Source: Dehalococcoidia bacterium (GTDB lineage Bacteria; Chloroflexota; Dehalococcoidia; E44-bin15). From it: 14,996 nucleotides of DNA. Where the stretch lies: contig JAGMCC010000011.1 of NCBI GenBank assembly GCA_023129355.1, positions 1-14,996 on the forward strand, read 5' to 3'. The notes beneath the pieces are model-generated. The model was not told where the DNA came from. It did no database searches and saw only the letters and a list, made by a program, of their open reading frames with translations. A program made the translations under genes and the position numbers. This document shows, piece after piece, positions 1 through 7,122 of the stretch. Numbering within the stretch: position 1 is the stretch's first letter; each line of letters opens with the position of its first letter.

Positions 1-846
1 AACCCCCACCTGATTATGACCTCGATCACCCCCTTTGGTCAGTATGGCCCTTATCGAGACTATAAGGCGTATCACCTCAACACCTATCACGGCAGCGGGG
101 TGGCTAAAGTCCTGGCCTCGATCCTGCCCCAGGATACCCCGATGCCAACCAAGGGACCAGGGTTCCTCGGGGACTACGACTGTGGACTCAACGCCGCTAC
201 CGCGACCATGGCTGCCCTATACGCCTGCCTATTTACCGGCAGGGGGCAGCACGTCGACATCTCCAAGCAGGAGTCGCTCATCGCCACGGAGAGGATAGAG
301 ATAGACATGTTCGGGAATAACGAGAGAGGTAGCACCGTCTGGTCGCAATACATGGTGGGAGGATTGCAGCGCTGCAAGGACGGCTACGTGATGATTACCC
401 TCGGCGGGACGCACCACTGGGAAGGTCTCGTCAAGCTCCTGGGTAACCCGGATTGGGCTCAGGATGAGAAGTATAAAGAGGAGATGAATACCTATATCCA
501 TGCCCAGGAGATAAACCAGCATATTGCGGAATGGATGATTAATCAAACCAAGGAGGATGTCTATCACCGGGCCCAAGCCTTGAACTGCCCCATTGGCATG
601 GTGACTACGGTGGAGGACCTAGTCACCTCGGAGCAGCTCCAAGTGCGGGGGTTCTTTGCCGAGGTGGAGCACCCCGAGATGGGCAAGTTCAAATGCCCCA
701 CAGCATCCTATCGCTTCTCCAAGACACCCCTGCGAATTGAGCGCCCCGCCCCCCTCCTCGGCGAGCACAACGAAGAGGTCTTCGGTAAGCGGTTGGGATA
801 TACCAAGGAGGAGCTGGCACGGATGAGAGGTGCCGGGATCATATGA
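1..846 (+). CDS. class III (CaiB/BaiF) CoA-transferase, 5' truncated by window edge
   Basis: Frame 1 is open from the first base, reading N-P-H-L-I before the first internal ATG at 16. That matches the family stretch usually written NP(R/K)LI..SITGFGQ.GPY, so the gene starts upstream of the window and 16 is not the start. About 281 C-terminal residues are visible. They include SITPFGQYGPY near the left end, a GDYD segment where the catalytic Asp of the family is expected, the TGRGQHVDIS motif, and the C-terminal signature PLLGEHNEEVF. Enzymes of this family move CoA between acyl-CoA and free acids in the cytoplasm. The next gene is a second family member starting 16 bp after this stop, so the two are probably subunits of one heteromeric enzyme, as in BbsEF-type benzylsuccinate CoA-transferases. 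The substrate cannot be read from the sequence. Confidence 0.93.
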   Translation, partial: NPHLIMTSITPFGQYGPYRDYKAYHLNTYHGSGVAKVLASILPQDTPMPTKGPGFLGDYDCGLNAATATMAALYACLFTGRGQHVDISKQESLIATERIEIDMFGNNERGSTVWSQYMVGGLQRCKDGYVMITLGGTHHWEGLVKLLGNPDWAQDEKYKEEMNTYIHAQEINQHIAEWMINQTKEDVYHRAQALNCPIGMVTTVEDLVTSEQLQVRGFFAEVEHPEMGKFKCPTASYRFSKTPLRIERPAPLLGEHNEEVFGKRLGYTKEELARMRGAGII

Positions 847-862
847 ACAGGAGAGCTATCGA

Positions 863-2077
863 ATGTCACGCCTCCCCTTAGATGGGATAAGGATTACCGA
901 TTTCACCTGGGCCTGGGCCGGCCCCTACGCCACCATGCTCCTCGCCTTTATGGGGGCCGAGGTGATCAAGATCGAGACCAACAAGCGCCCCGACCACGCC
1001 AGGTTGCGCGCCCTGGCAACAGGCCTCGGCTCTAAAGATCCCGACCTATCGCCCATCTTTAACGACCTTAATCTCAACAAGATGGCCATCACCCTCGACC
1101 TGGCCCAACCCAAGGCAGTGGCGCTGGCAAAAAGGCTGGTGGGCATAAGCGATGTGGTAGCGGAGAATTTTCGTCCCGGGGTGATGAACAGGCTGGGATT
1201 GGCATATGACGCCCTTAAAGAGGTAAAGCCCGATATTGTCATGCTTTCCTCATCATCGTTGGGCGCCGTGGGGACCGAGAGTAAATACGCCGGCTATGCC
1301 CCCATCTTTGCCGCCCACGGTGGCCTTGCCTACCTCACCGGCTACCCCAACGCTCGCCCCGTACCCCTCATGGGTTCCAGCGACCTGAGGAGCGCCGCCA
1401 CCAGTGCCTTCGCTATCCTCATCGCCCTGTATCACCGCGCGCGTACCGGGGAGGGACAGCATATCGACCTCTCCTCCGTTGAGACGATCTCGGTGCTCAT
1501 TGGCGATGCCCTCCTCGACTACATCATGAATGACCGAATACCCATCCGCAAGGGGAACCGCGATGAAATTATGGCACCCCACAATTGCTATCCGTGCCAG
1601 GGTGAGGATAAATGGGTCTCCATCGCCATCGCCAGCGAGGAGGAGTGGCAATCATTTTGCGATGCCCTGGGAAATCCCCCATGGACTAGAGAGGAAAAAT
1701 TCCGCGATGCCTACCTCAGATGGCAGAACCAGGACGAGCTCGACCGGCTCATCGGGGAGTGGACCATCAACTACACCCATTATGAGGTAATGGAAAGGCT
1801 TCAGCAGGTGGGGGTCGCCGCCATCCCTTCCTTCGACGGCACAGAGCTATTCCAAGACCCCCACTTCAAAGAGCGGGGGCTTGCCACCGAGGTGATACAC
1901 CCCAAAATCGGGAAGCGCATCGTTCTCGCCCCACCATGGAAATTCTCAGATACACCAGCGCAGATTTCCCACCGAGGCCCGCTACTTGGGGAGCACAATG
2001 AATATGTTTTTGGCGACCTTCTCGGCATACCAAAAACGGAGATTGCCCAAATGGAGGAAGAGGGGGTTTTCTACTAG
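863..2077 (+). CDS. class III (CaiB/BaiF) CoA-transferase, full length
   Basis: 404 residues, the usual length for this family. The frame is open from a GTG at 830, but I choose ATG 863: an AGGAG sits 10-15 bases upstream (848-852), and translation then begins MSRLPLDGIRITDFT, the normal family N terminus. The earlier start would overlap the preceding gene and add residues with no counterpart. Visible motifs are WAGPYATMLLAFMGAEVIKIE (first 20 residues of the Rossmann-like start), ENFRPGV near residue 101, GSSD at 171-174 (likely the catalytic Asp that forms the acyl anhydride), TGEGQHIDLSSVE, and GPLLGEHNEYVFG near the C terminus. It lies 16 bp after another CaiB/BaiF gene and probably forms a hetero-oligomer with it. 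The stop codon shares CTAG with the stop codon of the converging moaE gene. Confidence 0.93.
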   Translation: MSRLPLDGIRITDFTWAWAGPYATMLLAFMGAEVIKIETNKRPDHARLRALATGLGSKDPDLSPIFNDLNLNKMAITLDLAQPKAVALAKRLVGISDVVAENFRPGVMNRLGLAYDALKEVKPDIVMLSSSSLGAVGTESKYAGYAPIFAAHGGLAYLTGYPNARPVPLMGSSDLRSAATSAFAILIALYHRARTGEGQHIDLSSVETISVLIGDALLDYIMNDRIPIRKGNRDEIMAPHNCYPCQGEDKWVSIAIASEEEWQSFCDALGNPPWTREEKFRDAYLRWQNQDELDRLIGEWTINYTHYEVMERLQQVGVAAIPSFDGTELFQDPHFKERGLATEVIHPKIGKRIVLAPPWKFSDTPAQISHRGPLLGEHNEYVFGDLLGIPKTEIAQMEEEGVFY

Positions 2078-2529
2078 AGAACCTCTCTTATCAGGATGTT
2101 CTCTTTAGCACGATCCACGGCATACTGACAGGCCTCAAATGCCTCCTGGCGATGGGGAGCTGCAATAGCAACAACCATGATGACATCCCCCACCTCAATC
2201 CGACCCACCCGATGACAGATAGCCACATCCTCAAGCTGCCACTTGGCGCGGATCTCATCACCGATCTCCTGAAGCTGCTGCTCCACCCTCTGCTTATCCC
2301 CCTCACACTCAGCAAAGCGCACCCGCTTTTTCGCCCTTAACGCATGTACTTTTTGATCAATCGACCTTGAAATTAGAGATCGGCTTTTTTCAACGGCGCT
2401 ATTGGAACGAAAAGCAGAGTGCCCCCGCAACGAGCCGATAAAGCTCACTGTGGCGCCATTGCTGGAATCCCCTCTCACGCTATCTATAATAAGGTCGGGG
2501 ATGATGGGGTCTTGCGTTACCTCAACCAC
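2074..2529 (-). CDS. moaE: MoaE-like molybdopterin synthase large subunit, divergent
   Basis: About 151 residues from a GTG at 2529, which overlaps the end of ftsH (ftsH stop at 2522-2524). MoaE transfers sulfur from MoaD thiocarboxylate onto precursor Z to make molybdopterin. Recognisable blocks are GATVSFIGSLRGH (25-37), the ECEGD..RVEQQL..IGDEIRAKW helix, and the strong C-terminal signature VAICHRVGRIEVGD followed by APHRQEAFEACQYAVDRAK. Lys142 aligns with catalytic Lys119 of E. coli MoaE. Two things are odd. About 20-25 extra Ser/Arg-rich residues sit at 38-70, where the family normally has a short DHN.GR loop. The C terminus ends ENILIREVL, lacking the W-K motif that carries E. coli Lys126. 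No moaD or other moa gene is in the window. It may be a working variant or a decaying copy. Confidence 0.8.
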   Translation of the reverse strand: MVEVTQDPIIPDLIIDSVRGDSSNGATVSFIGSLRGHSAFRSNSAVEKSRSLISRSIDQKVHALRAKKRVRFAECEGDKQRVEQQLQEIGDEIRAKWQLEDVAICHRVGRIEVGDVIMVVAIAAPHRQEAFEACQYAVDRAKENILIREVL

Positions 2530-4462
2530 GCTTTTTCGTACTTTTCGCCGGTTTAGGCAGAGAATCCTCGGTAACACTCTTATCCTGAGCCCCCGGAGCC
2601 ACTTCTGCGGCCGCCTCTTCAACAGGCTTATTAAAGAGTGCCTCCAGCTCCTCGCCCTCTATGGTCTCGTTGGCGATTAATGCCTCCGCTAACTGCACCA
2701 GCTTTCCCCTGTTCTTGGTAAGGATCTCAGTGGCCACGCTACGGGCGTGTTGAATAAGCTGCTGAACCTCCTCATCGATCTCGTCAGCAATCCTGTCACC
2801 ATAGTCCTTCTGCTCCGCAATCTCGCGCCCCAGGAAGACCAATTCCTCCCTTCGCCCGAAGGTGCGGGGGCCCAGCTTCTTGCTCATCCCGTATTCGGTG
2901 ACCATCTTGCGGGCGATCTTGGTTGCCTGCCCGATGTCGCTTTCAGGTCCGGTGGTCATTTCATTAAAGATCAGTTCCTCTGCACAATGCCCGCCAAGCA
3001 GGGTGGCCAGCGCATCGTTAAACTGAGAGCGGGTCCACAGATAGCGATCTTCTGTGGGCAGGAGGCGAGTGTAGCCACCCATCGCGCCACGAGCGATTAT
3101 CGAGACCTTATGCACCGGGTCGGCATTGGGAAGCATCCTGGCTGCAAGAGCATGGCCCGCTTCATGGTAAGCAGTGATGTCCTTCTCCTTGGGGCTGATG
3201 ATCCTGCTCTTCCGCTCCGGGCCGGCGATCACCCGGTCGATGGACTCCTCAAGCTCGAGGAGACTGATTTCCTTCTTACTGCGCCGCGCCGCCAGGATGG
3301 CTGCCTCATTCACCAGGTTGGCGAGGTCAGCGCCCGAAAAGCCAGGGGTCTGTTTGGCAACGATCTCCAGATTGGCCGAATCATCCAAGGGCATACCCTT
3401 GGCATGCACCTCCAGGATCGCCTTACGCCCCTTAATATCGGGACGATCCAACACCACCTGCCGGTCAAAGCGGCCGGGGCGAAGCAACGCCGGGTCGAGG
3501 ATGTCGGGGCGATTTGTCGCTGCGACAACGATGACATTGGTGGAGGAATCGAAGCCATCCATCTCCACCAGGATCTGGTTGAGGGTCTGCTCCCTTTCGT
3601 CATGGCCGCCGCCAAACCCTGCTCCCCGGTGACGCCCCACAGCGTCGATCTCGTCGATAAAGACAATACAGGGGCTATTACGCTTCGCCTGGTCGAAGAG
3701 GTCCCTCACCCGGGAGGCACCCACTCCGACAAACATCTCCACGAACTCGCTGCCGCTTATGGAGAAGAAGGGGACGCCAGCCTCACCGGCCACCGCACGA
3801 CCAAGCAGGGTCTTCCCCGTGCCCGGCGGTCCCACCAGGAGCACCCCTCTCGGGATTCGCGCCCCCAGGGCGGAGAACTTCTCCGGGCTCTTGAGGAACT
3901 CCACCACCTCCTGGAGCTCCATCTTCGCTTCATCGACCCCGGCGACATCATTGAAGGTAACGGCGGGGTTGGTGCTGGGAAACAGGCGCGCCTTGCTCCG
4001 GCCAAAGCTCATCGCCTGATTCCCCGCCCCCCGCGCGCGGCTGAAGATGAACCAGATCACGCCAATAAAGAGAACCAAAGGCAATAGTGTTAAGAGTAAA
4101 TTGCCCCAATTAAAGCCGCTCGGGGGTTGTGGATCGAGCGCCACCTGGCTCATATCTACTTCACGTGCCACCAGATAATCGTAAAGCTCCGCGGTGCTTC
4201 CCACAAAACTGGCCTTAAATATCTGGGTATCCCCTTCCATTGCGGTAAGGGTATCCCCCTCTTGCACTATCCGGTTAATGTTGCCTGTTACTTCATTACC
4301 GTCTGCTAACTCTACAGAGCCCGTTACCGTCAGTGCTACCAGCTCGTCAAGGGAGCCAGACTTAACCTCTTCAGAACGGGGGAAAAAGGCAAAGAAGAGC
4401 GCCACCAGCGCTGCGATCACCACCAGATAAATAACGCCCCTTTTCAGGAACTTCGAGCCCAT
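2522..4462 (-). CDS. ftsH: ATP-dependent zinc metalloprotease FtsH
   Basis: 646 residues, a normal FtsH length. This membrane-anchored hexameric AAA+ protease removes misfolded and short-lived membrane and cytosolic proteins. The order is: TM1 about 9-27, an extracytoplasmic domain of about 90 residues, TM2 about 120-141, Walker A GPPGTGKT 211-218, Walker B IVFIDEID 266-273, the second region of homology with ATNRPDILDPALLRPGRFDR (315-334, arginine fingers), the zinc site HEAGH 433-437, and a third zinc-ligand acidic residue in the TTGPESDIGQAT block (503-514). The C-terminal tail after about 612 is low-complexity and ends in KKRG. The ATG at 4462 is preceded by GGAGTGAGGA. The gene has its own promoter at 4517-4545 and a hairpin in its leader; moaE overlaps its 3' end. 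Confidence 0.98.
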   Translation of the reverse strand: MGSKFLKRGVIYLVVIAALVALFFAFFPRSEEVKSGSLDELVALTVTGSVELADGNEVTGNINRIVQEGDTLTAMEGDTQIFKASFVGSTAELYDYLVAREVDMSQVALDPQPPSGFNWGNLLLTLLPLVLFIGVIWFIFSRARGAGNQAMSFGRSKARLFPSTNPAVTFNDVAGVDEAKMELQEVVEFLKSPEKFSALGARIPRGVLLVGPPGTGKTLLGRAVAGEAGVPFFSISGSEFVEMFVGVGASRVRDLFDQAKRNSPCIVFIDEIDAVGRHRGAGFGGGHDEREQTLNQILVEMDGFDSSTNVIVVAATNRPDILDPALLRPGRFDRQVVLDRPDIKGRKAILEVHAKGMPLDDSANLEIVAKQTPGFSGADLANLVNEAAILAARRSKKEISLLELEESIDRVIAGPERKSRIISPKEKDITAYHEAGHALAARMLPNADPVHKVSIIARGAMGGYTRLLPTEDRYLWTRSQFNDALATLLGGHCAEELIFNEMTTGPESDIGQATKIARKMVTEYGMSKKLGPRTFGRREELVFLGREIAEQKDYGDRIADEIDEEVQQLIQHARSVATEILTKNRGKLVQLAEALIANETIEGEELEALFNKPVEEAAAEVAPGAQDKSVTEDSLPKPAKSTKKRG

Positions 4463-4477
4463 TCCTCACTCCAAACC

Positions 4478-4498
4478 GCGAGGCATAAATTGCCTCGC
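4478..4498 (-). promoter_or_regulatory. hairpin in the ftsH 5' leader
   Basis: Perfect 8-bp stem GCGAGGCA / TGCCTCGC with a 5-base A/T loop. It lies between the predicted ftsH transcription start (about 4510) and the ftsH Shine-Dalgarno sequence. It has no following T-tract, so it is not a terminator. It could stabilise the mRNA or influence translation initiation; this is inference from position and symmetry. Confidence 0.55.
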
Positions 4499-4516
4499 CT
4501 TCCACCATAGCTATCT

Positions 4517-4545
4517 ATTATACCAAAAAGCGCCTATAAATTAAA
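4517..4545 (-). promoter_or_regulatory. sigma70-type promoter of ftsH-moaE
   Basis: On the minus strand, -10 TATAAT (4522-4517, consensus) is preceded by a 17-bp spacer and a weak -35 TTTAAT (4545-4540). The predicted start is near 4510, giving a leader of about 48 nt that contains the hairpin. Confidence 0.65.
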
Positions 4546-4565
4546 TAGCAAGAGCCAGGCAGTTG

Positions 4566-4594
4566 TTGCCCCCCTCCTTCATGTGTATTATACT
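4566..4594 (+). promoter_or_regulatory. sigma70-type promoter of the DUF3786 gene
   Basis: -35 TTGCCC (4566-4571), 17-bp spacer, -10 TATACT (4589-4594). The expected start is about 4599-4603, which is at or beyond the first ATG (4597) and coincides with the in-frame ATG at 4603. A leaderless mRNA is therefore likely. Confidence 0.5.
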
Positions 4595-4596
4595 TA

Positions 4597-5238
4597 ATGA
4601 CGATGGGCCTTGAGATCGCTTACGAGAAGGCGCGAAAAGACATGGAACGGCTCAACCCCCCTGTTGTTGCCTCCATGAGTGGGGCTAGCTTCGATGAGGG
4701 AAGGTTCACCGTGCCCTTCTTCCACCGCTCCTTCACCGTCCACATCCCCGAGGTGAAGGTGGCCGAGGTGGCAAGCGATACCCCACCCCCCAGGTTGCTT
4801 GAGATACTATTAATGCATTACCTGGTGAATGCCGATGGCACACCCATATCGGGCATGTGGGTCACCTATCGTCATCTCCCCGGGGCTTATCTCTTCGAGC
4901 AAAGGTTCACCAATATGGCTTTACGACCTTTGCTCGAAAGCTTCGGCAACGATGCTGATGGGTTTCGCCAGGCCGCCCTGTCCATCGGGGGCAGGCCAAT
5001 GACCCGCACCGGCGATGCTGCCTTTAGATTCCTGGCACTGCCCAAAATCCCTATGGGTTGTATCCTATACCTCGGAGATGATGAGGTGTCCCCCTCCATT
5101 AACATGTTATTCGATGCCGTTGCCCCCCACTATCTTCCTACCGAGGACCTTTCTTATCTCGGCCTTTACCTTAGTGCAGAGTTGCGGGGCCATAAAACTA
5201 GCTCCAATTGTGAGGAGGGGCATCTTAACAAAGATTGA
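4597..5238 (+). CDS. DUF3786 domain protein
   Basis: 213 residues from ATG 4597. An in-frame ATG at 4603 is equally possible and fits the promoter spacing better. The central and C-terminal parts carry the pattern I associate with DUF3786 proteins: YLVNADGTPISGMWVTYRHL (75-94), a GRPMTRTGDAAFRFLALPKI block (132-151), ILYLGDDE (156-163), and SPSINMLFDAVAPHYLPTED (165-184). There is no signal peptide or membrane segment. The family occurs mainly in anaerobes and has no agreed function that I know of, though it is often found near corrinoid or Fe-S enzymes. The next functional genes here encode Fe-S proteins. No Shine-Dalgarno sequence is present. Confidence 0.82.
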   Translation: MTMGLEIAYEKARKDMERLNPPVVASMSGASFDEGRFTVPFFHRSFTVHIPEVKVAEVASDTPPPRLLEILLMHYLVNADGTPISGMWVTYRHLPGAYLFEQRFTNMALRPLLESFGNDADGFRQAALSIGGRPMTRTGDAAFRFLALPKIPMGCILYLGDDEVSPSINMLFDAVAPHYLPTEDLSYLGLYLSAELRGHKTSSNCEEGHLNKD

Positions 5239-5280
5239 CCTGCTACCCCGAAATGGAATCGCTTAAAGGGGGAAACGGTA

Positions 5281-5415
5281 ATGGCTGATCCTGTAGTTCT
5301 TGGTGAACCAAGAGACCGGACCGCTTACGTAACAATGATTCGCCCCCATAAACGAAATGCTCTAAATACCGAGCTATGTATTGAGTCAGGCGATGCATGG
5401 GAACTTCTGAATTAA
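5281..5415 (+). pseudogene. N-terminal remnant of an enoyl-CoA hydratase/isomerase (crotonase) gene
   Basis: A 44-codon ORF starts at ATG 5281 behind a good AAAGGGGGA ribosome site and stops at TAA 5413. Its translation includes TAYVTMIRPHKRNALNTEL, which matches the first conserved block of crotonase-fold proteins (usual form VTLNRPE.RNALN..L). The oxyanion-hole Gly segment and both catalytic Glu regions, normally at about residues 60-145 of a 260-residue protein, are absent, and no continuation is seen in another frame before the next gene at 5428. Its TAA lies against the AGGAGG of that gene. It looks like a crotonase gene that lost all but its 5' end by deletion. An alternative is a retained short leader peptide that couples translation to the next gene. 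Confidence 0.65.
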
Positions 5416-5427
5416 AGGAGGTAAGTT

Positions 5428-6264
5428 ATGTGTGATTGGTGCGAGAAGTATGGTGATGGGTATGAGAGATGGTACTTCAACCCGGCTAACTATGCGAGGA
5501 GGCTTTACAAGATTAGAAGGGAGGAGGCCGAGGCATCAGGGGCAGAGGCCAACCCCCAGGCCGCCGGGGGAATGGCCTTTGTCGGCAGCGATTTTCTCGA
5601 GGCCAGGGAGAGGGGGGACACGGCAGAGGTGGAGAGGATGAAGCAGCAACTCGAGGGTGCCATGTGGCTCACCCACTTCGGGCAGGTGATCACCCTTGAG
5701 GAGGCTCTCAAGATCACCGACATCATGTATCCCATTTCCCTGATAACCTGCGCCTGTCGCCGCTCCATGGAGGGTCTCCCCGATGAGGAGAACTTTACCT
5801 GCATGGGCATGGGGGCAGGGATGTATAAATGGGAGCGCTGGCCCGATACCTATCGAGGGGGGGTTCACTTCCTCACCCCCGACGAGGCGAAGGAGGTTTT
5901 ATCCAAGCTGAACAAGAGGGGCCTGGTACACTCTATCTATACATTCGGCACCCCCTATCTCGCCGGTTTGTGCAACTGTGACTACCCAGATTGTGCCGCC
6001 ATCAGGACAGTGATCGATCTCGGAATCAAGGTCCTATGGAAAGGACACTATGTGGCTAAGATCGATCCCGAGCTATGCAATGGCTGCGCCTCCTGCGTGC
6101 ACCGCTGCCAGTTCAGGGCTCTCAGCTTCATCCCCAGTAAAAACAAGGCCTATATCGACCAGTTCCAGTGTTTCGGATGCGGTCTCTGCGCCACGGAGTG
6201 CGATCAGGAGGCGATCACCCTGGTGGAGCGGGCCAGCCTTCCCGCTCTGGCAAACGTTTGGTAA
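5428..6264 (+). CDS. 4Fe-4S protein with two ferredoxin clusters and extra cysteine motifs
   Basis: 278 residues; ATG is preceded by a consensus AGGAGG. The C-terminal part holds two ferredoxin motifs, C217-x2-C220-x2-C223-x3-C227 and C248-x2-C251-x2-C254-x3-C258, predicted to bind two [4Fe-4S] clusters. Upstream are additional cysteines in a fixed pattern: CAC at 108-110 followed by Arg-Arg, C125 in FTCMGMG, and C182/C184/C189 in GLCNCDYPDC. A further pair, C2 and C5, sits at the very N terminus. No signal peptide or TM segment is seen, so it should be cytoplasmic. The extra Cys sets could bind a third cluster or another metal and make this more than a simple electron carrier. It heads a run of four Cys-rich genes. 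I do not recognise a named enzyme. Confidence 0.88.
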   Translation: MCDWCEKYGDGYERWYFNPANYARRLYKIRREEAEASGAEANPQAAGGMAFVGSDFLEARERGDTAEVERMKQQLEGAMWLTHFGQVITLEEALKITDIMYPISLITCACRRSMEGLPDEENFTCMGMGAGMYKWERWPDTYRGGVHFLTPDEAKEVLSKLNKRGLVHSIYTFGTPYLAGLCNCDYPDCAAIRTVIDLGIKVLWKGHYVAKIDPELCNGCASCVHRCQFRALSFIPSKNKAYIDQFQCFGCGLCATECDQEAITLVERASLPALANVW

Positions 6265-6286
6265 ATATGAGTAGAAAGGGGTAAAG

Positions 6287-6541
6287 ATGCTGCCCACAAT
6301 CACCGTAAACGACGAAAAGTGCAAAGAACCGACCTCCTGCCGCAAGTGCCTGCTCATCTGCCCGACACACGTCTTCGGGCTGGGCACCGATGTGGGGCCC
6401 CAGAAGTTCCGTGAGATAGACCCCAGCCACTTCATCGTGAGAGCGGTACGCTTGGATAAATGTAGCGGCTGCATGGATTGTGTCAATATATGCCCGCAAA
6501 ATGCTATTCAGGTGAGCTTTAACGGAGGTGATGCGAGATGA
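6287..6541 (+). CDS. 2[4Fe-4S] ferredoxin
   Basis: 84 residues with two cluster motifs. The second is canonical: C59-x2-C62-x2-C65-x3-C69-P. The first is C12-x5-C18-x2-C21-x3-C25-P, with a longer first gap than the usual x2. Between them is a segment of about 33 residues, longer than in the clostridial type. The start has a GGGG ribosome site 6-9 bases upstream. Its last codons overlap the next gene by ATGA (6538-6541), implying translational coupling. It probably passes electrons to or from the other members of the cassette in the cytoplasm. Confidence 0.9.
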   Translation: MLPTITVNDEKCKEPTSCRKCLLICPTHVFGLGTDVGPQKFREIDPSHFIVRAVRLDKCSGCMDCVNICPQNAIQVSFNGGDAR

Positions 6542-7122
6542 CTATGGGTTGGAAGTACGCCAAGCCAATAAAGGAAAAACTGATGACCCTGGAGGAGCCT
6601 TGGAGGGCGCTTCCCTTCGATGCTGATCGGGGTCTGGTCGATGAGATCACGGCGCAGTGCGATATTGAGGCACTGGTGAAAAGCCTCAAGGGCAAGGATG
6701 AGAAGGTGGCTCGAGAGGCCCTGGAGGCCTTCGGCAAGGAACTGATGAAGCTTACTATCGAGCTTGCCGATGGCAAGTTTATGGATCGCACCGGTGAGAT
6801 GGTGGAGAGGGTGGCCAAGCAGACGGGGGTCTCTTTCCCCCATCGCTTCGAGCGCTATGTGGAGCTCGCCATACTGGCCTCGCGACCCACCGACAGGTGG
6901 AACATCGCCAAAGCGACCACCAAGGAGCTGGTGCTCCAGGTCTCTAGCTGTACCCTAAATAAAGCGATGACTGAGGCAGGACTCGCGCTTCCCTGCAAAG
7001 CGATGTGCCTTGCCTGCTTCGAGGTAGCCGCAGCCAAGACCGGCGACAAATTAAATATCAAAATGAGCAAGACACTGGCCAAGGATGGTATGTGTGAGTT
7101 CACTTTTTCGCTCCAGTCGTAG
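6538..7122 (+). CDS. uncharacterised protein with a Cys-rich C-terminal domain
   Basis: 194 residues, starting within the ferredoxin stop by a 4-base ATGA overlap; a GGAGG lies at 6525-6529. The N-terminal two thirds is charged and helical. The C-terminal part has C138, then C153-x3-C157-x2-C160, then C186 in GMCEFTF just before the end. The combination of a Cys cluster and a terminal CEF.F strand recalls small ligand-binding domains of the V4R / thiazoline-carboxylate-hydrolase type, but I cannot confirm that. Translational coupling to a ferredoxin suggests a redox or Fe-S role. It has no TM segment. I do not recognise it as a named protein. Confidence 0.8.
   Translation: MTMGWKYAKPIKEKLMTLEEPWRALPFDADRGLVDEITAQCDIEALVKSLKGKDEKVAREALEAFGKELMKLTIELADGKFMDRTGEMVERVAKQTGVSFPHRFERYVELAILASRPTDRWNIAKATTKELVLQVSSCTLNKAMTEAGLALPCKAMCLACFEVAAAKTGDKLNIKMSKTLAKDGMCEFTFSLQS

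Noticed and set aside
830..862. GTG 830 as the start of the second CoA-transferase
   Set aside because: It overlaps the preceding gene and adds residues absent from the family. ATG 863 has a ribosome site and the expected N terminus.
2530..2622. Longer MoaE starting inside ftsH
   Set aside because: The added residues are Arg-rich shadow translation of the ftsH tail. The MoaE-like sequence begins only at the GTG near 2529.
2747..4087. 446-codon plus-strand open frame opposite ftsH
   Set aside because: It lies entirely antisense to an intact ftsH, has no ribosome site, and its His/Pro/Arg-rich translation has no recognisable domain. It is open only because of ftsH codon bias.
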